Below, in pieces: positions 6,917 to 15,466 of a stretch of 34,767 nucleotides of DNA (the stretch's first letter is position 1; each line of letters opens with the position of its first letter). The position numbers were made by a program, and so were the translations under genes. This DNA comes from Lacticaseibacillus hegangensis (GTDB lineage Bacteria > Bacillota > Bacilli > Lactobacillales > Lactobacillaceae), in contig NZ_RHOL01000030.1 in the NCBI RefSeq assembly GCF_003946465.1, positions 1 to 34,767 of the forward strand. Reading direction: 5' to 3'. Under the pieces are notes generated by a model. It made no database searches, was not told the origin of the DNA, and saw only the letters and a program-made list of their open reading frames with translations.

Positions 6917-9091
6917 TCAAGCTCTCGGCGCCACCATACTCAGCGCAATACGTTCACGCTGCAAGTCCACCTTTTCGATCCACACATCAACGATATCGCC
7001 AACCGCAACCACGGTATTGGGGTCGCGCACAAACTTTGGCCCCATGCGGGACAAGTGGACCAGGCCGTCGTGCTTCACGCCGATGTCGACAAACGCGCCA
7101 AAATCGACCACATTGCGCACCGTGCCCTGCAGCTTCATCCCAGGCTGCAAATCTTCCAGCGTTAGCACATCACTGCGCAAAAGCGGCGCCGGCATGCTGT
7201 CGCGCAAATCGCGGCCGGGGCTTTGAAGACTGGCAACGATATCTTTGACAGTGGCAGCACCAGCGGCTTTGGAAACAAAAGCCGTCAGGTCAAGCGCCTT
7301 GAGTTTCTCACCCGCTGCAGGCGTCCCCAGCTCACCAGGCTTCACGCTAGCAGCAGCGAGCATTTTCTTGGCGACCGGATAACTTTCCGGATGAATGTCG
7401 GTGTTGTCGAGCGGCTGCTTGCCGCCGATGATGCGCAGAAATCCCACGGCCTGCTCATATGCTTTCGGGCCGAGCCGCGGCACCTTTTTCAGCTCAGTGC
7501 GGCTGAGGTAGCGGCCATGTTCGTCGCGATAGGTCACGATGTTTTGCGCAATGGTCTTAGACAGTCCAGAGATGCGGGCAAGCAGCTGATAACTGGCGGT
7601 GTTGAGGTTGACGCCGACCTGGTTAACGGCCCGCTCCACCACCGCGTCGACCTCACTGGCCATTGCCTTGGCCGGCAGGTCGTGCTGGTACTGACCCACC
7701 CCGATCGCCTCCGGATCGATCTTGACCAGCTCGGCCAAGGGATCCTGCAGACGGCGCGCGATACTGATGGCACTGCGCTGCTCAACATGCAGGTCGGGAA
7801 ACTCATCGCGCGCCTCTTGACTGGCCGAATAGACAGACGCCCCCGCCTCGTTGACGATGACGTAAAAAATCTCGCGGGGCAGCTGCTTGATCACCTGCGC
7901 AACAAATTGCTCGGACTCGCGACTGGCGGTGCCATTGCCAATGGCAATCATGGTCACCTGATATTTTTCCAGCAGTGTCTTGAAGTCGCGGGCCGCTGCC
8001 TGACGCTTGGCGGCAGGCGCCGGCTTGTGCGGATAGATCACCGCCGTGGCCAGCAGCTTGCCGTTCTCGTCGACCACGGCAAGCTTGCAGCCGGTGCGAT
8101 ACGCCGGGTCAAAGCCCAGGACGACTTTGCCTTTAATTGGCGCCTGCATCAGCAAATTGTAAAGGTTCTGACCGAAGACCTTGACCGACTTTGCCGCGGC
8201 GGTGTCGGTCAACTCGGCGCGGACCTCGCGCTCGATGGCCGGGCCGATAAACCGCTTATATGCATCCTCATAAGCTTCCTCAACAAACGCCGTTGCAAAA
8301 CTATCCGGGTGCGACCCGATCCAACGGTTGTGCATGAACCGCATCACCGCGCCTTGGTCGACCTTGATTTTCACGGTCAGGACCTTTTCCTTTTCCCCGC
8401 GGTTGAGCGCCAACGTCCGGGTCGCTGTCATGCGCGAAACTTTCTCGGTGAAATCATAGTAATGCTGGTAGACACCTTTTTCGTCGATGGCCTTACCCTT
8501 GGTCTTGACCGTTGCGGTCATTTCGCCCGTGCGCTTGGTGTAATCGCGCACCCAATTGCGGACTGAGGCCTTTTCGCTGAACCGCTCGGCCAAGATTTCG
8601 TGGGCCCCGGCCAGTACGTCGGTTTCAGTTTTCAGCTCCTTGGCCGGATTGAGGTAACGGCGAGCCCGCGAATCCAAGGACCCTGTCGGAAAAGTTAAAA
8701 TCCAGCGGGCCAGCGGCTCAAGCCCGCGCTTTTTGGCGATGGTCGCTTTCGTTTCGCGCTTTTGCTTGTATGGCAAGTAAAGGTCCTCAACGTCTTGGAG
8801 CTTCTTGGCCTCCTGAATTTTTTTGGTCAGTTGCGGGGTCAGCCTGCCCGCTTCTTCGATACTTTTGAGCACGGTGGTTTTGCGAGCCTGCAAGGCGACC
8901 GCCCGCTTGTAGGCTTCCTCAACCGCCTGAATCTGGACCTCGTCCAAGCTGCCAGTCATTTCCTTGCGGTAGCGCGCAATGAACGGCACCGTGTTGCCAT
9001 CCGCCATTAAGTTTAAGACGGCGCTGACCTGGTGTGCCGAGATACCGGACACGCCTTGCTGGACAATCTGAATGGTTTGCTTATCTATCAA
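6917..9091 (-). CDS. tex: Tex, S1 RNA-binding transcription accessory protein
   Basis: 724 aa from the TTG at 9091, with GAGG 8-9 bases upstream; this matches the usual Tex length of 720-730. Domain order: N-terminal helical Tex region (SAVLNLMADGNTVPFIARYRKEMTGSLDE), the YqgF/RNase H-like fold (GFDPAYRTGCKLAVVDENGK), helix-hairpin-helix modules (VGVNLNTASYQLLARISGL and following), and a C-terminal S1 domain at about 650-720 (GMKLQGTVRNVVDFGAFVDIGVKHDGLVHLS). Tex binds nucleic acid and the transcription machinery and acts on stalled or leaderless transcription in several species. It is transcribed as a single gene, divergently from the PASTA-like gene. Confidence 0.95.
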   Translation of the reverse strand: MIDKQTIQIVQQGVSGISAHQVSAVLNLMADGNTVPFIARYRKEMTGSLDEVQIQAVEEAYKRAVALQARKTTVLKSIEEAGRLTPQLTKKIQEAKKLQDVEDLYLPYKQKRETKATIAKKRGLEPLARWILTFPTGSLDSRARRYLNPAKELKTETDVLAGAHEILAERFSEKASVRNWVRDYTKRTGEMTATVKTKGKAIDEKGVYQHYYDFTEKVSRMTATRTLALNRGEKEKVLTVKIKVDQGAVMRFMHNRWIGSHPDSFATAFVEEAYEDAYKRFIGPAIEREVRAELTDTAAAKSVKVFGQNLYNLLMQAPIKGKVVLGFDPAYRTGCKLAVVDENGKLLATAVIYPHKPAPAAKRQAAARDFKTLLEKYQVTMIAIGNGTASRESEQFVAQVIKQLPREIFYVIVNEAGASVYSASQEARDEFPDLHVEQRSAISIARRLQDPLAELVKIDPEAIGVGQYQHDLPAKAMASEVDAVVERAVNQVGVNLNTASYQLLARISGLSKTIAQNIVTYRDEHGRYLSRTELKKVPRLGPKAYEQAVGFLRIIGGKQPLDNTDIHPESYPVAKKMLAAASVKPGELGTPAAGEKLKALDLTAFVSKAAGAATVKDIVASLQSPGRDLRDSMPAPLLRSDVLTLEDLQPGMKLQGTVRNVVDFGAFVDIGVKHDGLVHLSRMGPKFVRDPNTVVAVGDIVDVWIEKVDLQRERIALSMVAPRA

Positions 9092-9278
9092 TAGTTTTAC
9101 CTCACGATTTTTGTGAAAAATGTCCTGATGTCGAAATAACACTAGCTGTCCATTCATCATACAAGCCGGCCCGCCCATCCGCAATGCAAGTGATTCGCAA
9201 CGCGGATCAGCTAGGCATGTCTATCCTCAACCTGTTATATTTAGGGTAGTAGATTGATTGCCAAAGGAGGACGCGCAA

Positions 9279-9902
9279 ATGACGAACAGTAAAGGCAGCA
9301 CCGGTGGTCTGAAGAAGCTGGCAGGGAAAACATTCAACGTCGCAGACAAACTTATTTCTGGCGTTGGCAGCGTCGCCGACGCCATCGCCAAAGTGGCACC
9401 GAGCGTGGTTGATGAAGGCGCCAAGGTGGTCGACGCCCACATGGAAAAACACAAGGATGATTTCAAAATGCCGGCGCTGGTCGACCTGCCGCTAGAGGAG
9501 GCCAAACGCGTCCTGGACTTTTACCACCTGCAGTACGCCTTGATCATGGCGACCCCAGCCCCAAAACTGGCAACTCGCCAGCCAAATGTGATTCTCGAAA
9601 CGACCCCCAAGGCGAATACGAAAGTCGCCCCCAACGCCTTTGTTCGTGCCTATTACGCGACTGAAGAAACGATTGAAACCAGTCGCCAGATGATCGCCAC
9701 CCATCAGGCTGCCAAGGCTGAAGCCAAGGCGAACAAGCAGGCTGCACGGCAAGCGCAACTTCACACCGTAACCCGCGCGGCGGCGGCGATTCCAGCTGCG
9801 ATGGCAGGCAAGCTGCCGCGCCGCAAATCAAAAAAGCGCCCGACCCCACCATCAGCCAATTCACAAACTGGCCAGGATGATGAGCCGGGCAATCCCCAAT
9901 AA
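9279..9902 (+). CDS. PASTA-like domain protein without membrane anchor
   Basis: 207 aa. The ATG at 9279 has AAAGGAGG nine bases upstream. Residues about 1-60 are a Gly/Lys/Ala-rich amphipathic region (GLKKLAGKTFNVADKLISGVGSVADAIAKV). Residues about 65-130 resemble one PASTA repeat pair: LVDLPLEEAKRVLDFYHLQYALI, then VILETTPKANTKVAPNAFVRAYY, matching the family's pattern of a V-D-L-P-L-EEA helix followed by Q..P...V. The C-terminal third is Ala/Lys-rich and basic, then a Pro/Ser/Gln tail. PASTA domains usually sit outside the cell on Ser/Thr kinases or PBPs and bind muropeptides; here no signal peptide or transmembrane segment is visible. The exact role is unknown. Confidence 0.7.
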   Translation: MTNSKGSTGGLKKLAGKTFNVADKLISGVGSVADAIAKVAPSVVDEGAKVVDAHMEKHKDDFKMPALVDLPLEEAKRVLDFYHLQYALIMATPAPKLATRQPNVILETTPKANTKVAPNAFVRAYYATEETIETSRQMIATHQAAKAEAKANKQAARQAQLHTVTRAAAAIPAAMAGKLPRRKSKKRPTPPSANSQTGQDDEPGNPQ

Positions 9903-9910
9903 CTTTTCGG

Positions 9911-9940
9911 GCTCGTGCTTTACGGCACGGGTCTTTTTTT
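9911..9940 (+). terminator. Rho-independent terminator of the PASTA-like gene
   Basis: Stem GCTCGTGC / GCACGGGT with G-T pairs, loop TTTACG, then seven T. It starts 8 bases after the stop codon. Confidence 0.85.
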
Positions 9941-9953
9941 ATCCGGTCGGAAG

Positions 9954-10706
9954 TTAACGGTGCATCTCACGACTCAGGAAGACCAGACGCTTTGGTGTTG
10001 AATAAGCTGAGGCATAGCTGTAGCGAGGATCATCAAATTGCGTGAGTGCCGCGGGTGTGTCGACCTGGTGCTCAGCTGCATAGCGGACCATTGCGCCGCG
10101 CGCCTGCTTGGCGTACGTGGCGCGCGTTTTGATCTTACCGTCCTTGAGCGTGCCAAAAACAACCGTCACCAGTCGATCGGTCGGCTTGAGATACGGCGTG
10201 ATCGCCTTCGCATACTCATTCGACGCCAAGTTCACCACCGGCGCTCGCCAGTCCAGCGCCTGGTAAAGCCGGTCGCCCCAGAATTCGTAGAGATTGGTGG
10301 CCCGACCAACCGCAAATCCGCTGCCTAGCTCCAACCGGTACGGCACAATGGCGTCGAACGGGCGCAGAACACCGTAAAAGCCTGACAAAATCCGCAGATG
10401 TTCACTCAGGTACCTGAGTCCGGCCTCCGTCAACAAGCCCGGGGCCATACTTTGATACTGAATGCCAACGTAACTCATGACCGCCGGCGTGACTGCCCGG
10501 CGCAGATCCATGTGACTCAGCCATGTGTAATTAGGCTTGGCCAGCTGGTCGCTGCACCGCCACAGCGCCTTGGCCTGGTCATAGCTCAAGCGCTGCAACG
10601 CCGCCAATAAGGCCTGGGCCTGGTCAATGTACCGCGGCCATGCAGTCGGCTTGAAACTCTCTTGATCAACTTGCATCTTCTTTGCCGGCGCAATGATCAG
10701 CTGCAT
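9954..10706 (-). CDS. yaaA: YaaA family peroxide-stress protein
   Basis: 250 aa, the normal length. Family signatures are the start MQLIIAPAKKM, RILSGFYGVLRPFDAIVPYRLELG, FWGDRLYQAL, VVNLASNEYAKAI and the end LVFLSREM. In E. coli YaaA limits free intracellular iron during hydrogen peroxide stress and binds DNA. The ATG at 10706 is preceded by AGAGGG. A perfect TATAAT (minus strand, 10763-10758) about 50 bases upstream is the likely -10; the -35 is weak. The gene converges with the PASTA-like gene and appears to be transcribed alone. Confidence 0.92.
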   Translation of the reverse strand: MQLIIAPAKKMQVDQESFKPTAWPRYIDQAQALLAALQRLSYDQAKALWRCSDQLAKPNYTWLSHMDLRRAVTPAVMSYVGIQYQSMAPGLLTEAGLRYLSEHLRILSGFYGVLRPFDAIVPYRLELGSGFAVGRATNLYEFWGDRLYQALDWRAPVVNLASNEYAKAITPYLKPTDRLVTVVFGTLKDGKIKTRATYAKQARGAMVRYAAEHQVDTPAALTQFDDPRYSYASAYSTPKRLVFLSREMHR

Positions 10707-10936
10707 TGAGGGTCCCTCTTTTCTGGCAGACTGCCGCCTGTCATCATTTCTGTTTGCATTATACCCAACGCGTGACTAGTTTTCACATTTGCGCCGCACG
10801 GAGAAATGAACCATAAACTGGGCAGGAAGGTAAAAGGGCGTGTCGCAACGGGCAGGCTCACTACATCACCTTCACACTGATAGGAAAGCGAAATCATGCG
10901 ACCTGTGCCGACAGTGATCATCGACCTCAAACACAA

Positions 10937-11605
10937 TTACTGTCCGTTTTTCACCAATAATGCCCGCAATTCTTTGATATTTTTGATGTCTTGGGGGGTG
11001 TGAATATACATTCCAACCCAAAAAGATTTGTCATCATTGCTCGTAATGCCATCCCGTGACATTCGAATTGAGGTCGCAGTAATATTATCGATGTAACCAT
11101 CTGAATCGGCGCCATCTGAGATTCGGATTACCCCGTTTTGGTACTCAAGCACCCCATTGGTGGCAAACTGGCCCTCTTCCGCAATCGATGGTGCGGATAC
11201 GGGGTGGTCAGGTAATCCCCAGCTGCCATAATACTCAAGCACCGCCCAGTCCTCTGGTGTCAGCTGCGCCGCCAACGCGGCTGGTGTTGCTGCCGCGGCT
11301 GCAGAAGAACTGGCTGCCGCGGCTGAAGAACTGGCTGCGGCTGATGATGAAGCGGCCGCCGACGAGGAAGCCGCTTCGGACGACGACTTCGACGCTGCTA
11401 ACTTGGCCTTTTCTGCCGCCTTCTTCTTGGCAGCTTTTTTCTTGGCCGCTTTTTCGGCCGCGGCTTTCTTGGCCGACGCTTTCTTTGCCGATCGGCTAGA
11501 GGCGGTCTGACTCGACTTGGCCGCTGAATTCTGACCGCAACCTGTCGCCCCGATTGCCAGCACCGTTACCAGGACTAACACCCAATTGAATGAACCCTTT
11601 TTCAT
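10937..11605 (-). CDS. Cell-surface lipoprotein with K/A and S/A linker (copy A)
   Basis: 222 aa. MKKGSFNWVLVLVTVLAIGATGC is a type II signal peptide with the lipobox Cys at about residue 23. Then comes a Lys/Ala-rich repeat (about 35-70), a Ser/Ala-rich low-complexity stalk (about 70-105) and a C-terminal domain beginning LAAQLTPEDWAVLEYYGSWG and ending TPQDIKNIKELRALL. I do not recognise the domain as a named family. The basic stretch followed by a flexible stalk suggests a module held away from the membrane across an anionic wall. The ATG follows AGGGG. It lies 51 bases after its paralog (copy B) and is probably co-transcribed with it. The first 90 residues are nearly identical to copy B while the C-terminal domains have diverged. 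Confidence 0.8.
   Translation of the reverse strand: MKKGSFNWVLVLVTVLAIGATGCGQNSAAKSSQTASSRSAKKASAKKAAAEKAAKKKAAKKKAAEKAKLAASKSSSEAASSSAAASSSAAASSSAAAASSSAAAAATPAALAAQLTPEDWAVLEYYGSWGLPDHPVSAPSIAEEGQFATNGVLEYQNGVIRISDGADSDGYIDNITATSIRMSRDGITSNDDKSFWVGMYIHTPQDIKNIKELRALLVKNGQ
11328..11567 (-). repeat. 240-bp near-identical direct repeat, copy A
   Basis: The lipobox, K/A and S/A-encoding part of lipoprotein A is repeated at 12069-12309 with only a few differences, including one extra C in a C-run (4 C at 11548-11551 here, 5 C at 12289-12293 there). Similarity drops sharply on both sides. Confidence 0.85.
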
Positions 11606-11656
11606 CAGTCTTTACCCCTCATTCATGTAAATTGCTGTTCAAACCTGTATCCACGT

Positions 11657-12347
11657 TCAGTAGTTTGCTTGATCTGCAGCACCCTGTTGAACCATCAACT
11701 CCCTTAGGGCTTGCAAATTATGGACGTCTTCAGGTGTGTTAACAAAGGTTTTGATTAACTGACTTTTCGTTAACACCTGGTTAACAGAAACGTTGGGCAT
11801 TTCAACTCTCACTGCATCGCTGCCAACTGCCGTGATATTCGAATACGAAGCGCCCGTGCTTTCTGAGATGTGCGTGATACTGCCTTCATGGTTCAGCACT
11901 GAATTCTGCGCAATCGTGTCAAGACTTGCAATTGATGGCGCGGGCTGTGGCTGAGTTGAATTTGGCGATCCAACAGCAAAATAAGCAAGAACTGCCCAAT
12001 CATCCGCAGTCAGATTCGCTGCTAAATTATTCTTGCTAGCTGCCGCCTGTGAAGAAGTTGCGGCGGATGAACTGGCTGCGGCTGATGATGAAGCGGCCGC
12101 TGACGAGGAAGCCGCTTCGGACGACGACTTCGACGCTGCTAACTTGGCCTTTTCTGCCGCCTTCTTCTTGGCAGCTTTTTTCTTGGCCGCTTTTTCGGCC
12201 GAGGCCTTCTTAGCCGACGCTTTCTTTGCCGATCGGCTAGAGGCGGTCTGACTCGACTTGGCCGCTGAATTCTGACCGCAACCTGTCGCCCCCGATTGCC
12301 AGCACCGTTGCCAATATTAGCACCCAACCAAACGAACGCTTTTTCAT
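11657..12347 (-). pseudogene. Lipoprotein paralog (copy B), frameshifted in a G-run
   Basis: The ATG at 12347 has a strong GGAGGAG ribosome site, and reading starts MKKRSFGWVLILATVLAIGG. A run of five G (plus-strand C5 at 12289-12293), where copy A has four, shifts the frame just before the lipobox Cys and gives a stop after about 36 codons. Removing one G restores an uninterrupted frame to the stop at 11657: ATGCGQNSAAK, the K/A and S/A linker, then LAANLTADDWAVL...APSIA... and TPEDVHNLQALRELM, homologous to copy A's C-terminal domain. The restored length is 229 aa. It could be a fresh pseudogene, slippage-based phase variation, or a sequencing error in a homopolymer. Confidence 0.8.
12069..12309 (-). 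repeat. Near-identical direct repeat, copy B
   Basis: Second copy of the 240-bp segment, inside the frameshifted lipoprotein gene and in the same orientation as copy A, about 740 bp away. Recombination between copies would delete or swap the C-terminal modules. Confidence 0.85.
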
Positions 12348-12669
12348 CGATTTTCTCCTCCACCATCAGTCATCACTAGTACCTCAATTTCACACATAAA
12401 AAGGTCAACCAGAAAACTTTTTGTCACACCGCTCCGCATTTATTACTAATATGCAAATTGGAATAATCAAAGCTCACATTCTCTGGTTGGCCAACCAATG
12501 TTAAATTTCTTTTGTATACAAGCATTATCTTATTCTTACCTGAAAAAGATTGCAACGGGCTGACGTAAAACGCTACCCGATAGTACAAAATCATATTTAT
12601 TGCGATAATCGGCACCGGGGGACAACTAAACAGGTATGATGGAGTTAATAGAAATTAGGAGGCGTTAAC
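12348..12669. other. AT-rich intergenic region
   Basis: About 320 bases between divergent genes. It contains a perfect 12-bp palindrome (GGTTGGCCAACC, 12485-12496) that could be a regulator site, and a TATGAT-like -10 near 12640 ahead of the next gene. The 63-codon minus-strand frame at 12424-12615 has no ribosome site and I do not believe it. Confidence 0.4.
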
Positions 12670-13062
12670 ATGTTTGACCTACAAAACTACCTGAAGCGGC
12701 CGGATGCCTTGTCCATGGACCAAGCCTATGAGATTTACAGCCAGCTTCCTTTTGACCAGGCAAAAACCGACAATGACTTTCATGAGCTCTGGCAAGATGT
12801 GATTGACGCGGCGCTGGCTTATGTCCCGATCCGCGTGAACTGGAACGAGCAGACCCACGAGCAGCGTGCCGCAATCGACACCAAACGCACCAGCAATCAC
12901 AACAGCTTTATTGCGACCCTGAGCGCCTTGAATCGCTTCACGATGAACCACTACGACATCCCGAACTGGCTTGCTGAACTCGGCGATCCCGCAACTAATC
13001 GCAAGCGCATCGGCGACTTTGCCGGCTACGTCGTACTTTTTGGCGTCCTTCAGGGAAGATAA
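12670..13062 (+). CDS. Conserved hypothetical small helical protein
   Basis: 130 aa, MFDLQNYLKRPDALSMDQAYEIYSQLPFDQA at the N-terminus. The ATG follows TTAGGAGG at good spacing, so it is expressed. No signal peptide or membrane segment. It is mostly helical by composition, with the tryptophan-containing segments FHELWQDVIDAALAYVPIRVNW and NHYDIPNWLAELGD. I do not recognise the family and assign no function. The next gene on the same strand starts 71 bases after its stop, so the two may share a transcript. Confidence 0.75.
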   Translation: MFDLQNYLKRPDALSMDQAYEIYSQLPFDQAKTDNDFHELWQDVIDAALAYVPIRVNWNEQTHEQRAAIDTKRTSNHNSFIATLSALNRFTMNHYDIPNWLAELGDPATNRKRIGDFAGYVVLFGVLQGR

Positions 13063-13133
13063 GCCTTGGGGCCGAGGCCGCCTTGCCACCAGCTTGCTAT
13101 CATGAAGATAACGATTGATCAGGAGTTGATTTG

Positions 13134-13583
13134 ATGAAAATGCACGCAGCCAAAATTGTCCTCCTGGCCTTGATTCCCTTCACCTTCTTGAGCGCCTGTG
13201 CGGTCGGCCGGTCAAGTGGCCAGAACAACGCCGAAACAAGCCAACAAGCACCACGCACCGCCGCCAGTCATCTCGCCGACGTTGAGGCGCGCGGTTTGCC
13301 CGTTGCCAATAAGCAGACGGTGACCGGCCAAGCGTTAGCGGATTTGAAAACCCAATACGGCAGCGACATCACCAGCGCGGCCGCGTTCCAGAACGACCAC
13401 GGCACCAAAATGTACATCATTGTAACCAAGACAACCTCCGGCGCCAACGCCGTTCGGGACCAGTTTGCCAAGGCAAATTGGTCGGTCAAGGCGGATCCGA
13501 GCCGCCGATTAGTGTTTGCTGCAGAGCGCAGTCTGGCCAGCGGCTGGTTCGAAAATTATCAGAAACCCATTTTCCGCGGCTAG
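13134..13583 (+). CDS. Small secreted lipoprotein
   Basis: 149 aa. The ATG at 13134 has AGGAG eight bases upstream. Signal peptide MKMHAAKIVLLALIPFTFLSAC has a clear lipobox (LSAC), so the mature protein is anchored to the outer face of the membrane. The mature part begins with a polar Ser/Gln/Asn linker and then a domain of about 100 residues (ALADLKTQYGSDITSAAAFQNDHGTKMYIIVTK...VFAAERSLASGWFENYQKPIF). I cannot name the family. It converges with the GH2 gene with only 20 bases between the stops and no obvious terminator. Confidence 0.75.
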   Translation: MKMHAAKIVLLALIPFTFLSACAVGRSSGQNNAETSQQAPRTAASHLADVEARGLPVANKQTVTGQALADLKTQYGSDITSAAAFQNDHGTKMYIIVTKTTSGANAVRDQFAKANWSVKADPSRRLVFAAERSLASGWFENYQKPIFRG

Positions 13584-13603
13584 ATTTTGGCCATGTAATC
13601 GAG

Positions 13604-15391
13604 TTACTTGGCAGGTGACACAACTGATTCTGGGTGATACGCATCCAGAATTTTTTTAATCTCGGCCGCCGCAACCTTCGGGGCGCGGTCAAAGGTCAGC
13701 AGCCCGTTCATCTCCTGCTCCACATCGGTGAGCTGGGTGTAACAAAAGCCCCACAGCACCGGTGATGCGTAAATCGCGCTGACGATGCGCTCGAGCGCCT
13801 TCAAGTAAGCTTGCGGTGAACTTACGACGGTGTAACCCCAGCCGCCAGCATCCCCTGGCTCGAAGCTGACGCCACCGCATTCGGTCAGCAGCATCGGTTG
13901 CCCCTGCCAGCTAAACCCGTCGGCGAAAATCCGCTTATCACTTGGCATGGCGGCAAGCAGATTGTCTGGCGTCGCCAACCGTTGTCTGAACGCGGCCTGC
14001 GCTTCGGGTTCGTCATCTTCACCGTGGCCGTAGTCGTGAATGGTGCAAAGATCCGTCTCGACCTGACTCCAGCCGTCATTGCCGCTGACCAGGCGGGTCT
14101 GGTCCAGACTGTGAATCTCATGATACAGCGCCTGGGCGAAGTGCTGCTGCTGGCGATCGAACTGAATATTTGGCACGCCCCAGCTCTCGTTCAGAGGGGT
14201 CCACACGGCGATGCTGGGGTGATTGTAATCGCGCGCGATAATCTCATCCCATTCGTGCATTGAGCGCCGCACCGCGTCATGGTTGAAGACTGGTGCCGAG
14301 GCACACTCGCCCCACACCAAATAGCCCAAGTGGTCAGCCCAGTATAAAAAGCGCGGATCCTCGACTTTTTGGTGTTTACGACAGCCGTTAAACCCCATGG
14401 CCTTCGCCAGCATAATATCTTTTTTGAACGCCTCATCGGTCGGCGCAGTCAACCCTCCGTCTGGCCAGTAACCCTGATCCAGCACCAGCTTTTGGTAATA
14501 CGGGCGGTTGTTGAGATACACCATGCCATGAGCTGTGCTCAGCTTGCGCATGCCAAAATAACTCGCCACGCTATCCTTCCCCACTGTGAGCGCAACCTCA
14601 AACAGGTTCGGGTGCTCCGGCGTCCAGCTCCACCCGGCCCAGTGGAAATTCGAGCGAAAAATGTGATTTTGAAGCAGGTCAACGCCCCACTGCATGTGCC
14701 GCGCGGTCGCAGTCACGCGGCCTTCTGCCACCAACTCGCCCTTAAACGTGATCCGGTACTCAATCGCCGCCTGCTCAGGCAGCTGATTTAAAGCCGCATC
14801 GATCGTCACTGCCCCTTGGTCATACTGCGGTGTGAAGCGCACGCCCGTCAGATACGTCGCCGGCACGACCTCCAGCCACACAGTCTGCCAGATGCCCGTC
14901 GTATTAGTGTACCAGATCGAACGCGGCCGCTCCTCCCACGTCTGTTTGCCCCGCGGGATCGTCTCGTCCGCATGCGGGTCGTCGGCAAGCACGGCCAGCA
15001 AATTCTGGCCGCCAGTCAGGTAAGCCGTCACATCAACTTGAAACGGCGTCTCCCCGCTTTCGTGCTGAATGACCATCTGACCGTTGACAAAAACTGATGC
15101 CGCATAGTCCACCGCACCAAAATGCAAGAGCACGCGTTCGTCTTCGCCATGGTCGACTGTAAAGTGGCGCCGATACCAGACATGATCATGCGGGGTGCGA
15201 TCACCAATGCCGCTCAGCTTGGCTTGGTAAGCAAACGGCACATTGATGGTTTGGTTCATGTCACCCTCGCCGCGCTGCCAGCCCAGACTCAGGCCCTGGC
15301 GCGCGTCATCAAACGCAAACGCCCATTTGCCGTTCAAGTTTTGCCATTGCTTGCGGACCAGGTCTGGCCGCGGATAGTCTTCTCTGCTCAT
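13604..15391 (-). CDS. Glycoside hydrolase family 2 protein (beta-galactosidase/beta-glucuronidase type)
   Basis: 595 aa, complete, with AGGAG before the ATG. Domains: N-terminal jelly-roll sugar-binding (WYRRHFTVDHGEDERVLLHFGAVDYAASVFVNG, about 70-125), an immunoglobulin-like middle (about 180-280) and a TIM-barrel catalytic domain (about 285-580). Catalytic residues by family pattern: acid/base Glu near 402 in PLNESWG, nucleophile Glu near 504 in LLTECGG. No signal peptide, so cytoplasmic. Substrate within GH2 cannot be fixed from sequence. It is the second gene of a two-gene unit after the TIM-barrel epimerase (75-base gap), next to the lyase locus, so a role in removing a neutral or uronic sugar from the same imported oligosaccharide is inferred. 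Its GC content looks like the chromosome average, unlike the lyase block. Confidence 0.9.
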   Translation of the reverse strand: MSREDYPRPDLVRKQWQNLNGKWAFAFDDARQGLSLGWQRGEGDMNQTINVPFAYQAKLSGIGDRTPHDHVWYRRHFTVDHGEDERVLLHFGAVDYAASVFVNGQMVIQHESGETPFQVDVTAYLTGGQNLLAVLADDPHADETIPRGKQTWEERPRSIWYTNTTGIWQTVWLEVVPATYLTGVRFTPQYDQGAVTIDAALNQLPEQAAIEYRITFKGELVAEGRVTATARHMQWGVDLLQNHIFRSNFHWAGWSWTPEHPNLFEVALTVGKDSVASYFGMRKLSTAHGMVYLNNRPYYQKLVLDQGYWPDGGLTAPTDEAFKKDIMLAKAMGFNGCRKHQKVEDPRFLYWADHLGYLVWGECASAPVFNHDAVRRSMHEWDEIIARDYNHPSIAVWTPLNESWGVPNIQFDRQQQHFAQALYHEIHSLDQTRLVSGNDGWSQVETDLCTIHDYGHGEDDEPEAQAAFRQRLATPDNLLAAMPSDKRIFADGFSWQGQPMLLTECGGVSFEPGDAGGWGYTVVSSPQAYLKALERIVSAIYASPVLWGFCYTQLTDVEQEMNGLLTFDRAPKVAAAEIKKILDAYHPESVVSPAK

Positions 15392-15466
15392 TTTCAGTCT
15401 CCTCTAATTCTTATTAACTGTGCTTCTCATTATATGCTACTGCTACCTAGGAGCACCGGCCTTGGT

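Noticed and set aside
7223-8566. 447-codon open frame on the plus strand
   Set aside because: It lies wholly antisense to tex, has His/Gln/Leu-rich composition typical of a GC-rich shadow frame, and no ribosome site. Tex is certain on the other strand.
10697-10936. 79-codon minus-strand frame between lipoprotein A and yaaA
   Set aside because: It has no ribosome site and contains the yaaA -10 (TATAAT). Nothing protein-like was recognised; treated as leader sequence.
12424-12615. 63-codon minus-strand frame in the AT-rich gap
   Set aside because: No ribosome site and low-complexity AT composition.
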